DNA of 64,000 nucleotides from Candidatus Eiseniibacteriota bacterium (GTDB lineage: Bacteria > Eisenbacteria > RBG-16-71-46 > CAIMUX01), in assembly GCA_016712505.1 (NCBI GenBank), contig JADJQY010000013.1, positions 248,001 through 312,000 on the forward strand, written 5' to 3'. The position numbers were made by a program, and so were the translations under genes. Below are positions 25,639 to 33,871 of the stretch, piece after piece. Numbering within the stretch: position 1 is the first letter of the stretch; each line of letters starts with the position of its first letter. The notes beneath the pieces are model-generated. The model was not told the origin of the DNA, searched no databases, and saw nothing but the letters and a program-made list of their open reading frames with translations.

Positions 25639-27807
25639 TTGCCGCTGCTCGGCTTCTTCCTGATCGGGCCGGGGGCGTGGGGATTCAATCACCTCGCCTA
25701 CCTGCCCCGCGGTTTCCTGGTGCTCTCCGCCCTCGGCGCGCTCTTGCTCTCCTGGAGGCGCGCGCAGGAGTGGCTCTCCGAGCGTCTTTCCGGGACACTA
25801 CCCGATCTGTTTTTCGGCCCCTTCTGGAAGCGCACCCTGTTCGTGCTCGGAATGGGAGTGCTGTTCGTGCTCCTGCGCGAACGCTCGTTCTTCATGGGAG
25901 ACGGGTATCTGGTCGGCGAGTTGGTCGATCGCGGGGTGAAGTTCCGTGCCTTCGACAACATGGACTATCTCCTGCACGAGCAACTTCACCATGCGCTCAA
26001 GACGTCGCAGCCGATCGACTCGTTCACCCTCTATCGCGCCGGCGCGGTGCTGACCGGGGTCATTGGCCTGTCCGTGCTGCTTCCGCTCGCGGGGCGCCTC
26101 GCCGGGGAACGCTGGCGCCGTGCGCTCTGGGTTTGCCTCTTCCTGGCCACCGGGCCGGTGGTGCTCTTCTTTGGTTACGTCGAGAGCTACGCCAATCTCT
26201 ACCTCTGCCTCACGGCGTTCCTCCTGAGCGGAGTCCTGGCGGCGCAGGGACGCGGACACCTCTGGATGGCGTCGGTCTGGTTCGGGCTCGCCATCGCGTT
26301 CCACCTGACGGCGCTCTTCAGCGCGCCGGCGTTGCTCATTCTCGCTCTGCGCACACCCGGCCGCTCCGCCCCGCGGCGGTGGCTCGAGGCGGCACTTCCG
26401 GCGCTCCTCATCTTCGGGCTCTCGGTGGTGCTCCACCTCGCGGCGGGATACGACAGCGAGTGGTTCCGGAAGGAGTTCATCGACAGCAAGAATGCCAAGT
26501 CGATCTGGATTCCGCTCTTCGAGCCGCAGCGCGGATTCTTCTCCCTCTACCACTGGAAGGACCTGCTCAGCCTCGCGCTGATCATGGCCCCGGCCGCGCT
26601 GCTGGTCGTGGTCAGCCGGGTGGGCTGGGTGCGTTCGCAGTGGCGCCGGCCGGAGGTGTTGTTCCTGGTGGTGCAGATCGTGAGTGTGCTGGGGTTCATT
26701 ATCTTCATCGATCGGAAGCTTGGCGGAGCGCGCGACTGGGATCTCTTCAGCGCCCATACCGGGGGGCTGCTCCTGCTCGCGGCTCTGGCCCTTCCCGCCG
26801 CCGCCGGTGATCCGCCCGGGGCTCCCGTTCGCGCCGGGCGCGCCCCGCGCACCGCTGGGCTGCTCTGGGGGACCTCGGCCCTGGTGGTCGCTCCGTGGAT
26901 CCTGTTGCTCCATCTTGAGGATCGCTCCATCGCGCGCTTCGTCGATGTGGCCGGCGACTTTCCGAACTTCGCCCGCGCCTATGCCTACGAGGAGGTGGGG
27001 AAGTACTACCGCAAGGGCGGCGACCTGCCCCGCGCGGAGGAGATGTACGAACGCTGTGTCGAGGCCTATCCCAAGAACCCGCGCTTTCTGCTCCTCCTGG
27101 GATCGGTCTACTACTCGCAGAAGAAGCTCGATGACGCGGAGCGACTGTATCGCCAGGCGCTCCTCATCAATCCGGAGCACAAGGTCGGTGTCGAGATGAT
27201 CGGCAAGGTGCTCTACGCCAAGGCGGAGACGATGACGCGCGGCCCGGCCCGCGACGCGCTCTACTCCGAGTCGACCGATGCCTTTGCCCACCTGGTCCGG
27301 ATGGTGCCGCGGAATCCCGACTTCTGGAATTGCTACGGTTCGAGCGCGCTCCTCTGCGATCGGCTGGAAGAGGCGGTGACCGCGTTTCAGCAGGCGCTCG
27401 ACCTCGATCCGCGTCAGCGGGTGATGCATGGGCTCGGTACCGCCTATCTCGGGCTGGGTCGCCTGAGCGAGGCGGTCGATGCCTTTCGCCAGGCCGGGAT
27501 GCGGAACGAGGCGAATCTGGCCACCCAGATGGGACTGGTGATGGCGCTGGTCGGCCGGGCCGACGAGGTAGTGCGCACCGGCCGGCGCCCGGACCCGGCT
27601 CTCCTGGATGAAGCGGCCCGCGCGCTCGAGCCGCTGCGGCAGCGCAACCCGGGGGAGCCGACCGCGGCGGAGTTTGCGCGCCGCATCGATCTCCTGCGCC
27701 AGGGAATCGCCCCGGGGAATGCCTTCGAGATCGAGTTGCCCGGAACTCCGCTCGAGTCTTCGACTGGGGGGGGAGCGCCGGCGGGAGACCCGGCGCCGGA
27801 GCCGTAG
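25639..27807 (+). CDS. Polytopic membrane protein with C-terminal TPR repeats (start unresolved)
   Basis: A 722-residue product from the first usable start, TTG 25639. About eleven hydrophobic helices (GFLVLSALGALLLSW, FHLTALFSAPALLILAL, LLSLALIMAPAALLVVV) are followed from residue 440 by TPR repeats (YRKGGDLPRAEEMYERCVEA, PKNPRFLLLLGSVYYSQKKL). The design matches the glycosyltransferase-like gene at 13200-15257, so a PMT-like role is possible though no catalytic motif stands out. The start is doubtful: the same frame is open back to the protease stop (25449) and codes a plausible hydrophilic head plus a first helix (ALPLLLLALAFLPLLGFF) before TTG. It has no ATG, GTG or TTG there and no ribosome site near 25639. 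A GTGA overlap at 25446 lies in another frame. Confidence 0.75.
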   Translation: MPLLGFFLIGPGAWGFNHLAYLPRGFLVLSALGALLLSWRRAQEWLSERLSGTLPDLFFGPFWKRTLFVLGMGVLFVLLRERSFFMGDGYLVGELVDRGVKFRAFDNMDYLLHEQLHHALKTSQPIDSFTLYRAGAVLTGVIGLSVLLPLAGRLAGERWRRALWVCLFLATGPVVLFFGYVESYANLYLCLTAFLLSGVLAAQGRGHLWMASVWFGLAIAFHLTALFSAPALLILALRTPGRSAPRRWLEAALPALLIFGLSVVLHLAAGYDSEWFRKEFIDSKNAKSIWIPLFEPQRGFFSLYHWKDLLSLALIMAPAALLVVVSRVGWVRSQWRRPEVLFLVVQIVSVLGFIIFIDRKLGGARDWDLFSAHTGGLLLLAALALPAAAGDPPGAPVRAGRAPRTAGLLWGTSALVVAPWILLLHLEDRSIARFVDVAGDFPNFARAYAYEEVGKYYRKGGDLPRAEEMYERCVEAYPKNPRFLLLLGSVYYSQKKLDDAERLYRQALLINPEHKVGVEMIGKVLYAKAETMTRGPARDALYSESTDAFAHLVRMVPRNPDFWNCYGSSALLCDRLEEAVTAFQQALDLDPRQRVMHGLGTAYLGLGRLSEAVDAFRQAGMRNEANLATQMGLVMALVGRADEVVRTGRRPDPALLDEAARALEPLRQRNPGEPTAAEFARRIDLLRQGIAPGNAFEIELPGTPLESSTGGGAPAGDPAPEP

Positions 27808-27844
27808 AATCAAACCACCGGCCCTCGCCGGCGGGGAGGAAGCG

Positions 27845-28423
27845 ATGACACGTCCGCTGCTGACCGCAATCGAGGAAGAGTACCGACGCTACCGCGCGCT
27901 GGCCGAGGCGGCCATGCGCCAGCTCGACGACGGAGATCTGGCCCGGAAGCCGATCCCGGAGGGGAATTCGGTCGCCATCCTGGTCTGGCATCTCTCGGGG
28001 AACTTCAAGTCGCGGTTCACCGACTTCCTGACCACGGACGGCGAGAAGCCGTGGCGGAAGCGGGACGAGGAATTCGAGGATCGGGCGGTGACCAAGGCGC
28101 AGTTGCTGGAAAAATGGGACGAGGGATGGGGGGTGCTGTTGACCACCCTGGCGGCCCTCTCGGATGAGGAGCTGGGCAGCACCGTCACCATCCGGGGCCA
28201 GGGGTTGACCGTGCGCGAGGCGCTCCTTCGGTCGCTGGCTCACGCCAGCTATCACGTCGGACAGGTGGTCCTGGTCGCGCGCGCCCTGCGCGGCAACGCC
28301 TGGACCTTTCTCAGCATCGCTCCGGGAGGCTCGGCCGCCTACAACACCGCCCCGGTTCTCGATCGACCGGCCGACTTCCGGCGCGCGGTCGAAACGCGGG
28401 AAGACGACCGACCCGGCCGATAG
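27845..28423 (+). CDS. DinB/DUF1572-like four-helix metal-binding protein
   Basis: A 192-residue DinB-superfamily protein. Candidate metal-binding histidines are in ILVWHLSGNF and HASYHVGQ, the usual three-His pattern of the four-helix bundle. Many members are thiol transferases (bacillithiol, mycothiol) or damage-induced proteins of unknown activity. The start ATG 27845 follows ggaggaagcg, a good ribosome site. It lies 37 bp after the TPR membrane gene and may be cotranscribed. A second, unrelated DinB-like protein is at 49800-50267. Confidence 0.82.
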   Translation: MTRPLLTAIEEEYRRYRALAEAAMRQLDDGDLARKPIPEGNSVAILVWHLSGNFKSRFTDFLTTDGEKPWRKRDEEFEDRAVTKAQLLEKWDEGWGVLLTTLAALSDEELGSTVTIRGQGLTVREALLRSLAHASYHVGQVVLVARALRGNAWTFLSIAPGGSAAYNTAPVLDRPADFRRAVETREDDRPGR

Positions 28424-28578
28424 AAGGACCCAGGGAACAGGGGGACGAGCCATCCTGTCTTGACCGACCCCGCCCCCCCTGGCAGGCTGGCCGGGAACCC
28501 AGGCTCCATCCGTTTGGTTCCATCCGGTTGGTCCGCGGCGATACCCGCGCGACGCAGGGCTGAATCTTCCTGGAGGCG

Positions 28579-29292
28579 ATGATGATGTTCTTCGATCCGC
28601 TCTACCTCTTGATCGTGGGGCCGGCGCTGCTCCTCTCGATCGTGGCGCAATTTTGGGTCAAGGGAGCCTTCAACAAGTATGCCCAGGTGCCGACGGTCCG
28701 CGGCCTCTCCGGAGCGCAGGTGGCACAACACATCGTCAACCGGGCCGGGCTCGGGGTCCGGGTCGAGCGGGTCTCCGGCTTCCTCAGCGATCACTACGAT
28801 CCGACTGCCCGAGTCCTCCGCCTGTCGCCCGATGTCTATGACGGGATCACCGTTTCCGCCGTGGGGGTGGCCGCCCACGAGGCCGGGCACGCCCTGCAGC
28901 ACGCCCAGGGGTACCTCCCCCTCCAGTGGCGTTCGGCCCTGGTTCCGGTGACCAAATTCGGATCGACTCTCGCCTGGCCGCTCCTCATGATCGGATTTCT
29001 CCTTCAGGGGATGTCGATGGTGGGGCCGGCCGACCTGTTCGTGAAGATCGGGATCCTCCTCTTCTCCGGCGCGGTGCTGTTCCAGATCGTCACCCTCCCG
29101 GTCGAGTTCGACGCCTCCCGCCGCGCGGTCCAGCTGGTGACCGCCGAGGGAATCGTGACCCGGGAAGAGGCCGACGGGGTCAAGCGGGTGCTGAACGCCG
29201 CCGCCATGACCTACATCGCCGCTGCAGCCGCGGCGGTCGCCCAGTTGCTATACTTCCTGCTTCGCGCCGGGATGCTCCGGCGCGACGAGTAA
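28579..29292 (+). CDS. YugP-family membrane zinc metallopeptidase
   Basis: A 237-residue integral membrane protein of the Zn_peptidase_2 (PF04298-type) family. Helix 1 is LYLLIVGPALLLSIVAQFW. The catalytic motif is HEAGH at residues 100-104 (GVAAHEAGHALQHAQGY). Two or three more helices follow (LAWPLLMIGFLLQGM, IGILLFSGAVLFQIVTL), with the conserved LPVEFDASRRAV and a C-terminal helix. The family is presumed to degrade or process membrane proteins; substrates are unknown. The start ATG 28579 follows ctggaggcg. It is 65 bp upstream of the RseP-type protease gene and is probably in the same operon. The preceding 155-bp gap shows nothing certain. Confidence 0.88.
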   Translation: MMMFFDPLYLLIVGPALLLSIVAQFWVKGAFNKYAQVPTVRGLSGAQVAQHIVNRAGLGVRVERVSGFLSDHYDPTARVLRLSPDVYDGITVSAVGVAAHEAGHALQHAQGYLPLQWRSALVPVTKFGSTLAWPLLMIGFLLQGMSMVGPADLFVKIGILLFSGAVLFQIVTLPVEFDASRRAVQLVTAEGIVTREEADGVKRVLNAAAMTYIAAAAAAVAQLLYFLLRAGMLRRDE

Positions 29293-29357
29293 TCTCCGGA
29301 CGATCGACGTCCGCGAGTCTCCCAGAACCACGGCGCCCGCGCGCCGATCGAGGATCG

Positions 29358-30473
29358 ATGGCACCAGGACTCCAGGAACTACTGCTGATCAAACTGCCGG
29401 CCTTTCTCTTCGTGCTCGGCTTGGTCGTGACGATTCACGAGCTCGGACACTTCCTGGCCGCGAAGGCGGTCGGCATCCGGGTGGAGCAGTTCTCGATCGG
29501 CTACCCGCCCCGGGTCTGGGGAAAGCGGATCGGCGACACCGACTATTGCCTCTCGCTCATCCCCCTCGGCGGCTACGTCAAGATGGCCGGGATGATCGAC
29601 GAGAGCATGGAAAACCCCGACAAGATCACCGGCGCGCCGGATGAGTTCATGTCCAAGAACACCTGGCAGAAGATGCTCGTGATCTCGGCCGGAGTGATCA
29701 TGAACTTCCTCCTCGCGGTGGCCATCTACACCGGCGTGACCATGAAGGAAGGGGTCCCCCAGACCAAGGAGCCGGTGGTCGAGGCGGTGAACCCGGAGTT
29801 TCCGGCCGCGCAGGCGGGAATCAAGTCGGGCGACCGGATCGTGGCCGTGAACGGTGCCCCGGTGACCGACTGGCAGTCGATGGTGAAGGTGATCCACGCG
29901 AACCCGGAGACCCCGGTGCAGATCCGGTGGGAGCGCGACGGCCGGACGATGGAGGCGGCGGTCACGCCCAAGCGGGACAAGACGCTGGTCGAAGGGGAGA
30001 TCAAGGAAGTCGGTCTGATCGGGGTGGGGCCACGGGTGACTTACGAGAAGGTCGGGTTCGCCACCGCGATCGGCGAGGGATGGAAGCTGCTGGGCACCAA
30101 CCTCTCGATGGGGGGAGCGACGCTCAAGATGCTCTTCACCGGCCAGGCCGGGATCAAGGATCTTGGCGGCCCGGTCAAGATCGCGGAGTGGTCTGGCCAG
30201 GCGGCCAAGGCCGGCTTCACCGCCCTGCTCCTTTTCGCGGCGTTCATCAGCATCAACATCGGGATGCTGAACATCCTTCCCTTCCCGGTGCTCGACGGCG
30301 GCCATCTCGCCATGGTCCTGATCGAAGCGGTGGCCCGTCGACCGATCTCGACCCGGGTGAAGCTCGGGATCCAGCAGGTCGGCATGCTCATGCTCCTGAT
30401 GTTGATCGTGGTCATCACGTTCAACGATCTGGGCGGGGCCAAGCTCATCGACAGCATCAAGCGGATGTTCTAA
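29358..30473 (+). CDS. rseP: RseP-like site-2 protease (M50), one PDZ domain
   Basis: A 371-residue intramembrane zinc protease that cleaves transmembrane segments, classically of anti-sigma factors such as RseA, or remnant signal peptides. HELGH is at residues 27-31 in the first helix. The third zinc ligand is in NILPFPVLDGGHL near the C-terminus. A single PDZ domain spans about residues 125-200 (QAGIKSGDRIVAVNGAPVTDW); E. coli RseP has two. Start ATG 29358 follows gaggatcg. The gene usually sits in the dxr-rseP-bamA order, but here its neighbours are YugP and a PLP enzyme. A perfect hairpin follows at 30476-30502. Confidence 0.92.
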   Translation: MAPGLQELLLIKLPAFLFVLGLVVTIHELGHFLAAKAVGIRVEQFSIGYPPRVWGKRIGDTDYCLSLIPLGGYVKMAGMIDESMENPDKITGAPDEFMSKNTWQKMLVISAGVIMNFLLAVAIYTGVTMKEGVPQTKEPVVEAVNPEFPAAQAGIKSGDRIVAVNGAPVTDWQSMVKVIHANPETPVQIRWERDGRTMEAAVTPKRDKTLVEGEIKEVGLIGVGPRVTYEKVGFATAIGEGWKLLGTNLSMGGATLKMLFTGQAGIKDLGGPVKIAEWSGQAAKAGFTALLLFAAFISINIGMLNILPFPVLDGGHLAMVLIEAVARRPISTRVKLGIQQVGMLMLLMLIVVITFNDLGGAKLIDSIKRMF

Positions 30474-30475
30474 CC

Positions 30476-30502
30476 GCGGCGGATCGCGCAGCGATCCGCC
30501 GC
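30476..30502 (+). terminator. Perfect 12-bp hairpin after rseP
   Basis: gcggcggatcgc (30476-30487) pairs with gcgatccgccgc (30491-30502) across a 3-nt loop, starting 3 bp after the stop codon. No T tract follows. A near-identical GCGGCGGA.C hairpin occurs at 32843-32868, so this may be a preferred local transcript-end structure. Confidence 0.6.
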
Positions 30503-30568
30503 TGAGTTCCTTCACCTCCGAGACGAGCCCCCGCTCGTCTCGTGTCGTCTCCACAGGATCGTCCTACC

Positions 30569-31600
30569 ATGATCCCTCTCCCTCACCCGCCCCGTCGCAT
30601 CTCTCTCGCCAACCTCCCCACCCGCATTCACCCCCTCTCCCGCCTCTCCGCCGCGCTCGGCGGCCCGGAGATCTGGGTGAAGCGCGACGACGAGACCGGT
30701 TCCGATCTCACGGGCAACAAGGTGCGCAAGCTGGAGTTTCTCCTCGCCGAAGCCCTGGATCAGCGGGCCGACCTGATCATCACCTGTGGTGGCGTGCAGT
30801 CGAACCATTGCCGCGCGACCGCGATCGCCGCCCGTCGCCTCGGGCTGGACAGCCTGCTCTTCCTGCGCGGAGAGGACCCGGGCACGCGCGATGGAAACCT
30901 CCTCCTCGATGCTCTGGTCGGGGCGGACTTGCGCTTCATCACGCCGGAGCAGTACGCCGCCCGCGCCTCGTTGATGGCCGCCGCGGCCGCGGAGCTGCGA
31001 GCCGCCGGCCGGCGCCCCTACGTCATCCCCGAAGGGGGTTCCAACGCGCTCGGGAGCTATGGGTACGTGATTCTCTTCGAGGAGCTGGCCAGCCAGAGCG
31101 CCGGCGGTGGGCCCGAGTGGGACCACATCGTCTGCGCCACGGGCTCGGGAGGTACCCTGGCCGGACTGGCTCTCGGGGCAAAGCTCGCCGGGCGGCGCGG
31201 CGACGGCGGTTCGAACCCGGCGCAGGCTCAGGTGCACGGGGTCAATGTGTGCGACTCCGCCCTCTACTTTCGTGCTCGTGCGATCGAGATCGCGGAGGAG
31301 TTTCGGCAACGCTTCTTGCCGGAGAGCACCGCACCGCTCCTGGCCGCGGAAGAGGTGTCGGTCATCGAAGGGTACAAGGGGCCGGCCTATGCGGTACCGT
31401 ACGCCGAGGAACTCGCGCTGATCCGGGAAGTCGGACGGACCGAAGGACTCCTGCTCGACCCGGTCTACACCGGCAAGGCCTTCCATGGCCTGGTCGAGGA
31501 AGTCAAACGCGGCCGCTTCGCCCGCGGGGAACGCGTGCTCTTCATCCACACCGGCGGGGCGTTCAGTCTGTTTCCCTACCGGCTCGACCTGGTGGACTGA
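30569..31600 (+). CDS. dcyD: D-cysteine desulfhydrase / ACC deaminase family PLP enzyme
   Basis: A 343-residue fold-type II PLP enzyme. The PLP lysine is K51 in LTGNKVRKLE. The substrate and phosphate loops are CGGVQSNHCRATAIAARRLG and CATGSGGTLAGLALGAK. The C-terminal PVYTGKAFHGLVEE and HTGGAFSLFPY are typical. Family members release H2S and pyruvate from D-cysteine, open ACC, or act on L-cysteate; specificity depends on few residues and is not decided here. The start ATG 30569 was preferred to GTG 30542, which lacks a ribosome site. The gene is followed 20 bp later by the Eis-like acetyltransferase. Confidence 0.85.
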   Translation: MIPLPHPPRRISLANLPTRIHPLSRLSAALGGPEIWVKRDDETGSDLTGNKVRKLEFLLAEALDQRADLIITCGGVQSNHCRATAIAARRLGLDSLLFLRGEDPGTRDGNLLLDALVGADLRFITPEQYAARASLMAAAAAELRAAGRRPYVIPEGGSNALGSYGYVILFEELASQSAGGGPEWDHIVCATGSGGTLAGLALGAKLAGRRGDGGSNPAQAQVHGVNVCDSALYFRARAIEIAEEFRQRFLPESTAPLLAAEEVSVIEGYKGPAYAVPYAEELALIREVGRTEGLLLDPVYTGKAFHGLVEEVKRGRFARGERVLFIHTGGAFSLFPYRLDLVD

Positions 31601-31620
31601 GATCCGAGAGGAGGCTGGCG

Positions 31621-32835
31621 ATGGCAATCGAGGTTTCGTTCTGTCAGACCAAGGAAGAGTTCATCGATGCCTTTGGCGCCATCGGTCACTACTTCGGCGG
31701 GGGAGTCTCGATCGAGGAGGTCGACCAGGTTCTCCAGGTCTTCGAATGCGACCGGACCCAGATGGCACGCGAGGCCGGGGCGGTGGTCGGAGGCTGCGGC
31801 GCACATAGCTACGAGCTGACGGTCCCTGGAGGCCGGGTGGCCGCGGCCGGCATCACCATCGTCGGGGTGCGTCCTACCCATCGGCGGCGCGGGGTTCTTC
31901 GCGCCATGATGCGAGCGCAGATCGACGACGTGCACGCGCGGAAGGAACCGGTGGCCTACCTCTGGGCCTCGGAGGAGACGATCTACGGCCGCTTCGGCTA
32001 CGGCATGGCCGCGCTCAACGCCGCGATCGAGCTGCCGAAGTCGGACTGTGTCTTTGCCCGTCCGTTCACCCCGCGCGGAGAGCTCCGTCTCCATCCCCTG
32101 GAGGAGGCCTACGCACCGATTGCCGAAGTGTACGATCGGCTGCGGGGTGACTACCCCGGGATGTTCTCGCGCAAGGAAGGCTGGTGGAAGAACCGCCGGC
32201 TGGCCGACACGCCGAGCCGGCGCGGCAGCTCAGGCGAGCTCAACCGGGTGGTGCTCTACCTCGACGGACGACCGGAGGCGTACTGCCTCTATCGCCTGAA
32301 TCAGGCGATAGACGGGGGAATCACCACCGGGGTGGTGAACGTGCTCGAGGCGCTCGGAACCACGCCCGAGGCGACGCGCGAGATCTGGCACTTCCTGCTC
32401 CAGATCGATTGGATCGCCAAGGTGCGGGCAGGCAACCTCTCGGTAGATCACCCGCTGCTCTTCCTCCTGGCCCACCCGCGTCGCCTGCGTCCGGTGATCA
32501 GCGACTCGCTCTGGGTCCGGCTGGTCGACGTCGAAGCCGCGCTCAACGCCCGACGCTTCGCCGACGCGCCGGCGGTGGTGCTCGAGGTGGAGGATCCCTT
32601 CTGTCCCTGGAACGCCGGACGGTATCGCGTCTCGCTCGAGGGAGCAGTCCGCACCGATGCCGCGGCCGAACTGAGGCTCGATGTGGAGGCGCTCGGCTCG
32701 TTGTATCTCGGAGGGTTCACCGCCTCGCAGCTCGCCCGGGCCAGCCGCATCGAGGAACGGAGCGCCGGCGCCCTGGGGCGGGCCGATCTGCTCTTCCGTG
32801 GCGAACGCGCCCCGTGGTGTCCGGAGATTTTCTGA
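31621..32835 (+). CDS. Eis-like GNAT N-acetyltransferase
   Basis: A 404-residue protein with the Eis layout of two GNAT-like domains and an SCP2-like C-terminal domain. The N-terminal GNAT has acetyl-CoA motif VRPTHRRRGVLRAMMRAQ and Tyr/Gly-rich FGYGMAAL. The second lobe includes EAYAPIAEVYDRLRGDYPGMFSR. The C-terminal part (RYRVSLEGAVRTDAAAELRLD, LYLGGFTASQLARASRIEE) is SCP2-like and ends in CPEIF; in mycobacterial Eis the C-terminal Phe carboxylate is the catalytic base, and a Phe terminus is kept here. Mycobacterial Eis acetylates aminoglycosides and protein lysines at several sites, but substrates for this branch are unknown. Start ATG 31621 follows aggaggctggcg. The upstream extension of the frame is antisense-like noise over dcyD. 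Confidence 0.87.
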   Translation: MAIEVSFCQTKEEFIDAFGAIGHYFGGGVSIEEVDQVLQVFECDRTQMAREAGAVVGGCGAHSYELTVPGGRVAAAGITIVGVRPTHRRRGVLRAMMRAQIDDVHARKEPVAYLWASEETIYGRFGYGMAALNAAIELPKSDCVFARPFTPRGELRLHPLEEAYAPIAEVYDRLRGDYPGMFSRKEGWWKNRRLADTPSRRGSSGELNRVVLYLDGRPEAYCLYRLNQAIDGGITTGVVNVLEALGTTPEATREIWHFLLQIDWIAKVRAGNLSVDHPLLFLLAHPRRLRPVISDSLWVRLVDVEAALNARRFADAPAVVLEVEDPFCPWNAGRYRVSLEGAVRTDAAAELRLDVEALGSLYLGGFTASQLARASRIEERSAGALGRADLLFRGERAPWCPEIF

Positions 32836-32842
32836 CCCTGTA

Positions 32843-32868
32843 GCGGCGGACCCAGAAGGGTCCGCCGC
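32843..32868. terminator. Bidirectional terminator-like hairpin between convergent genes
   Basis: gcggcggaccc (32843-32853) pairs perfectly with gggtccgccgc (32858-32868) over an agaa loop. It lies 7 bp after the Eis-like stop and 10 bp from the stop of the convergent DUF4340 gene, so it fills almost the whole gap. Confidence 0.65.
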
Positions 32869-32878
32869 GATGGGGGGG

Positions 32879-33871
32879 CTACTTTCCGGCGGGGATTCCG
32901 AGGGCGGGAGCCTCGTTGCCTTCGGACTTCGGCTCGCTCCCGTCCTCCGCGCGGAGGAAGGCTGCGGGTCGGACGATCGTCGTCCACCGCCCCTTGGGGA
33001 CCAGATAGATCTGAGACTCACCAATCCGCTTGGTGAAGGTCTGGTTCGCCTTGTTGGCCGCGCCGACCACGATCTTCTGCGTCCCGCCACCTTCCGAGCG
33101 AACCTCGATCCAGGTGGTGTCGGGGTCGAGCCCGACCTCGGCCAGGCGTGACTCGACGCTGTCCCCGAACCCGCTCGCCCGCACGCGGGTGAGGCTGTCG
33201 AGGATGATGTTCACGATGTCGGGGCGGGCCGGCGCTTCGAACGGCTCCGTGAGCTTCCACGCGCCCTGGGCGTCGCGCTCGACCGTCACCTTCTCGCGGG
33301 GAGTCTGCGTGGTCCAGCCGGTGATCTTCTCCTTCTCCAGGCTGAGCACCAGCTTGTTCCGCCAGGTCTCGCCACCGCGGTCGACGATCGAGGGCAGATA
33401 GACCGGAACGCGATAGACCTCGTTCTTCCCCTGGGGACGGACATAGCTCGACATGAAGTCGGGACCGGGCTTACCGACGATGAAGTCGGCCGTGAGCTTC
33501 CCGCCGGCGTACGTCTTGACCTCGACTCCGGTGGAGTCGACCTCGAACACCCGGTGGTTCTCCTGGTTGGTCGAGACGACGTCGGTGGTCTTGAAGGCGC
33601 CGATCTTCTCCACCAGGTCCTTGCTGTTCTTGGGGTCGGCCGGGTAGCCGCCCTCGGTCGCTACGGTCCAGATCCCGTCCTTCTTCTCCAGACGGACGTC
33701 CTGTGACTTCCCCTTGATCTCGATCGCATCGGTCTTGTCGATCGAGTAGCCGGAAAAGACCGACGATCCCTTCGGGGTGCGCTGCTTCTTCTTGTTCGCC
33801 TCGACCAGCCCGGCGATCCCGGCCAGGACCACCAGAACGAGGGCGAGGATCAGGGTCTGACGCGGCTTCAT
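32879..33871 (-). CDS. DUF4340 protein, last gene of the Gld-like ABC operon
   Basis: A 330-residue protein with one N-terminal membrane anchor (LILALVLVVLAGIAGLV) and a long periplasmic region. The pattern SSVFSGYSIDKTDAIEIKG, GIWTVATEGGYPADPKNSKDLVEKIGAF and ENHRVFEVDSTGVEVKTYAGGK is that of DUF4340 proteins, which regularly follow GldG-type genes. It overlaps the GldG-like gene by ATGA, confirming an operon. Its biochemical role is unknown; it is presumably an accessory of the ABC complex at the outer face of the inner membrane. Confidence 0.85.
   Translation of the reverse strand: MKPRQTLILALVLVVLAGIAGLVEANKKKQRTPKGSSVFSGYSIDKTDAIEIKGKSQDVRLEKKDGIWTVATEGGYPADPKNSKDLVEKIGAFKTTDVVSTNQENHRVFEVDSTGVEVKTYAGGKLTADFIVGKPGPDFMSSYVRPQGKNEVYRVPVYLPSIVDRGGETWRNKLVLSLEKEKITGWTTQTPREKVTVERDAQGAWKLTEPFEAPARPDIVNIILDSLTRVRASGFGDSVESRLAEVGLDPDTTWIEVRSEGGGTQKIVVGAANKANQTFTKRIGESQIYLVPKGRWTTIVRPAAFLRAEDGSEPKSEGNEAPALGIPAGK

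Noticed and set aside
30808..31620. Long N-terminal extension of the Eis-like acetyltransferase
   Set aside because: It overlaps dcyD in another frame and has no domain; ATG 31621 has a ribosome site.
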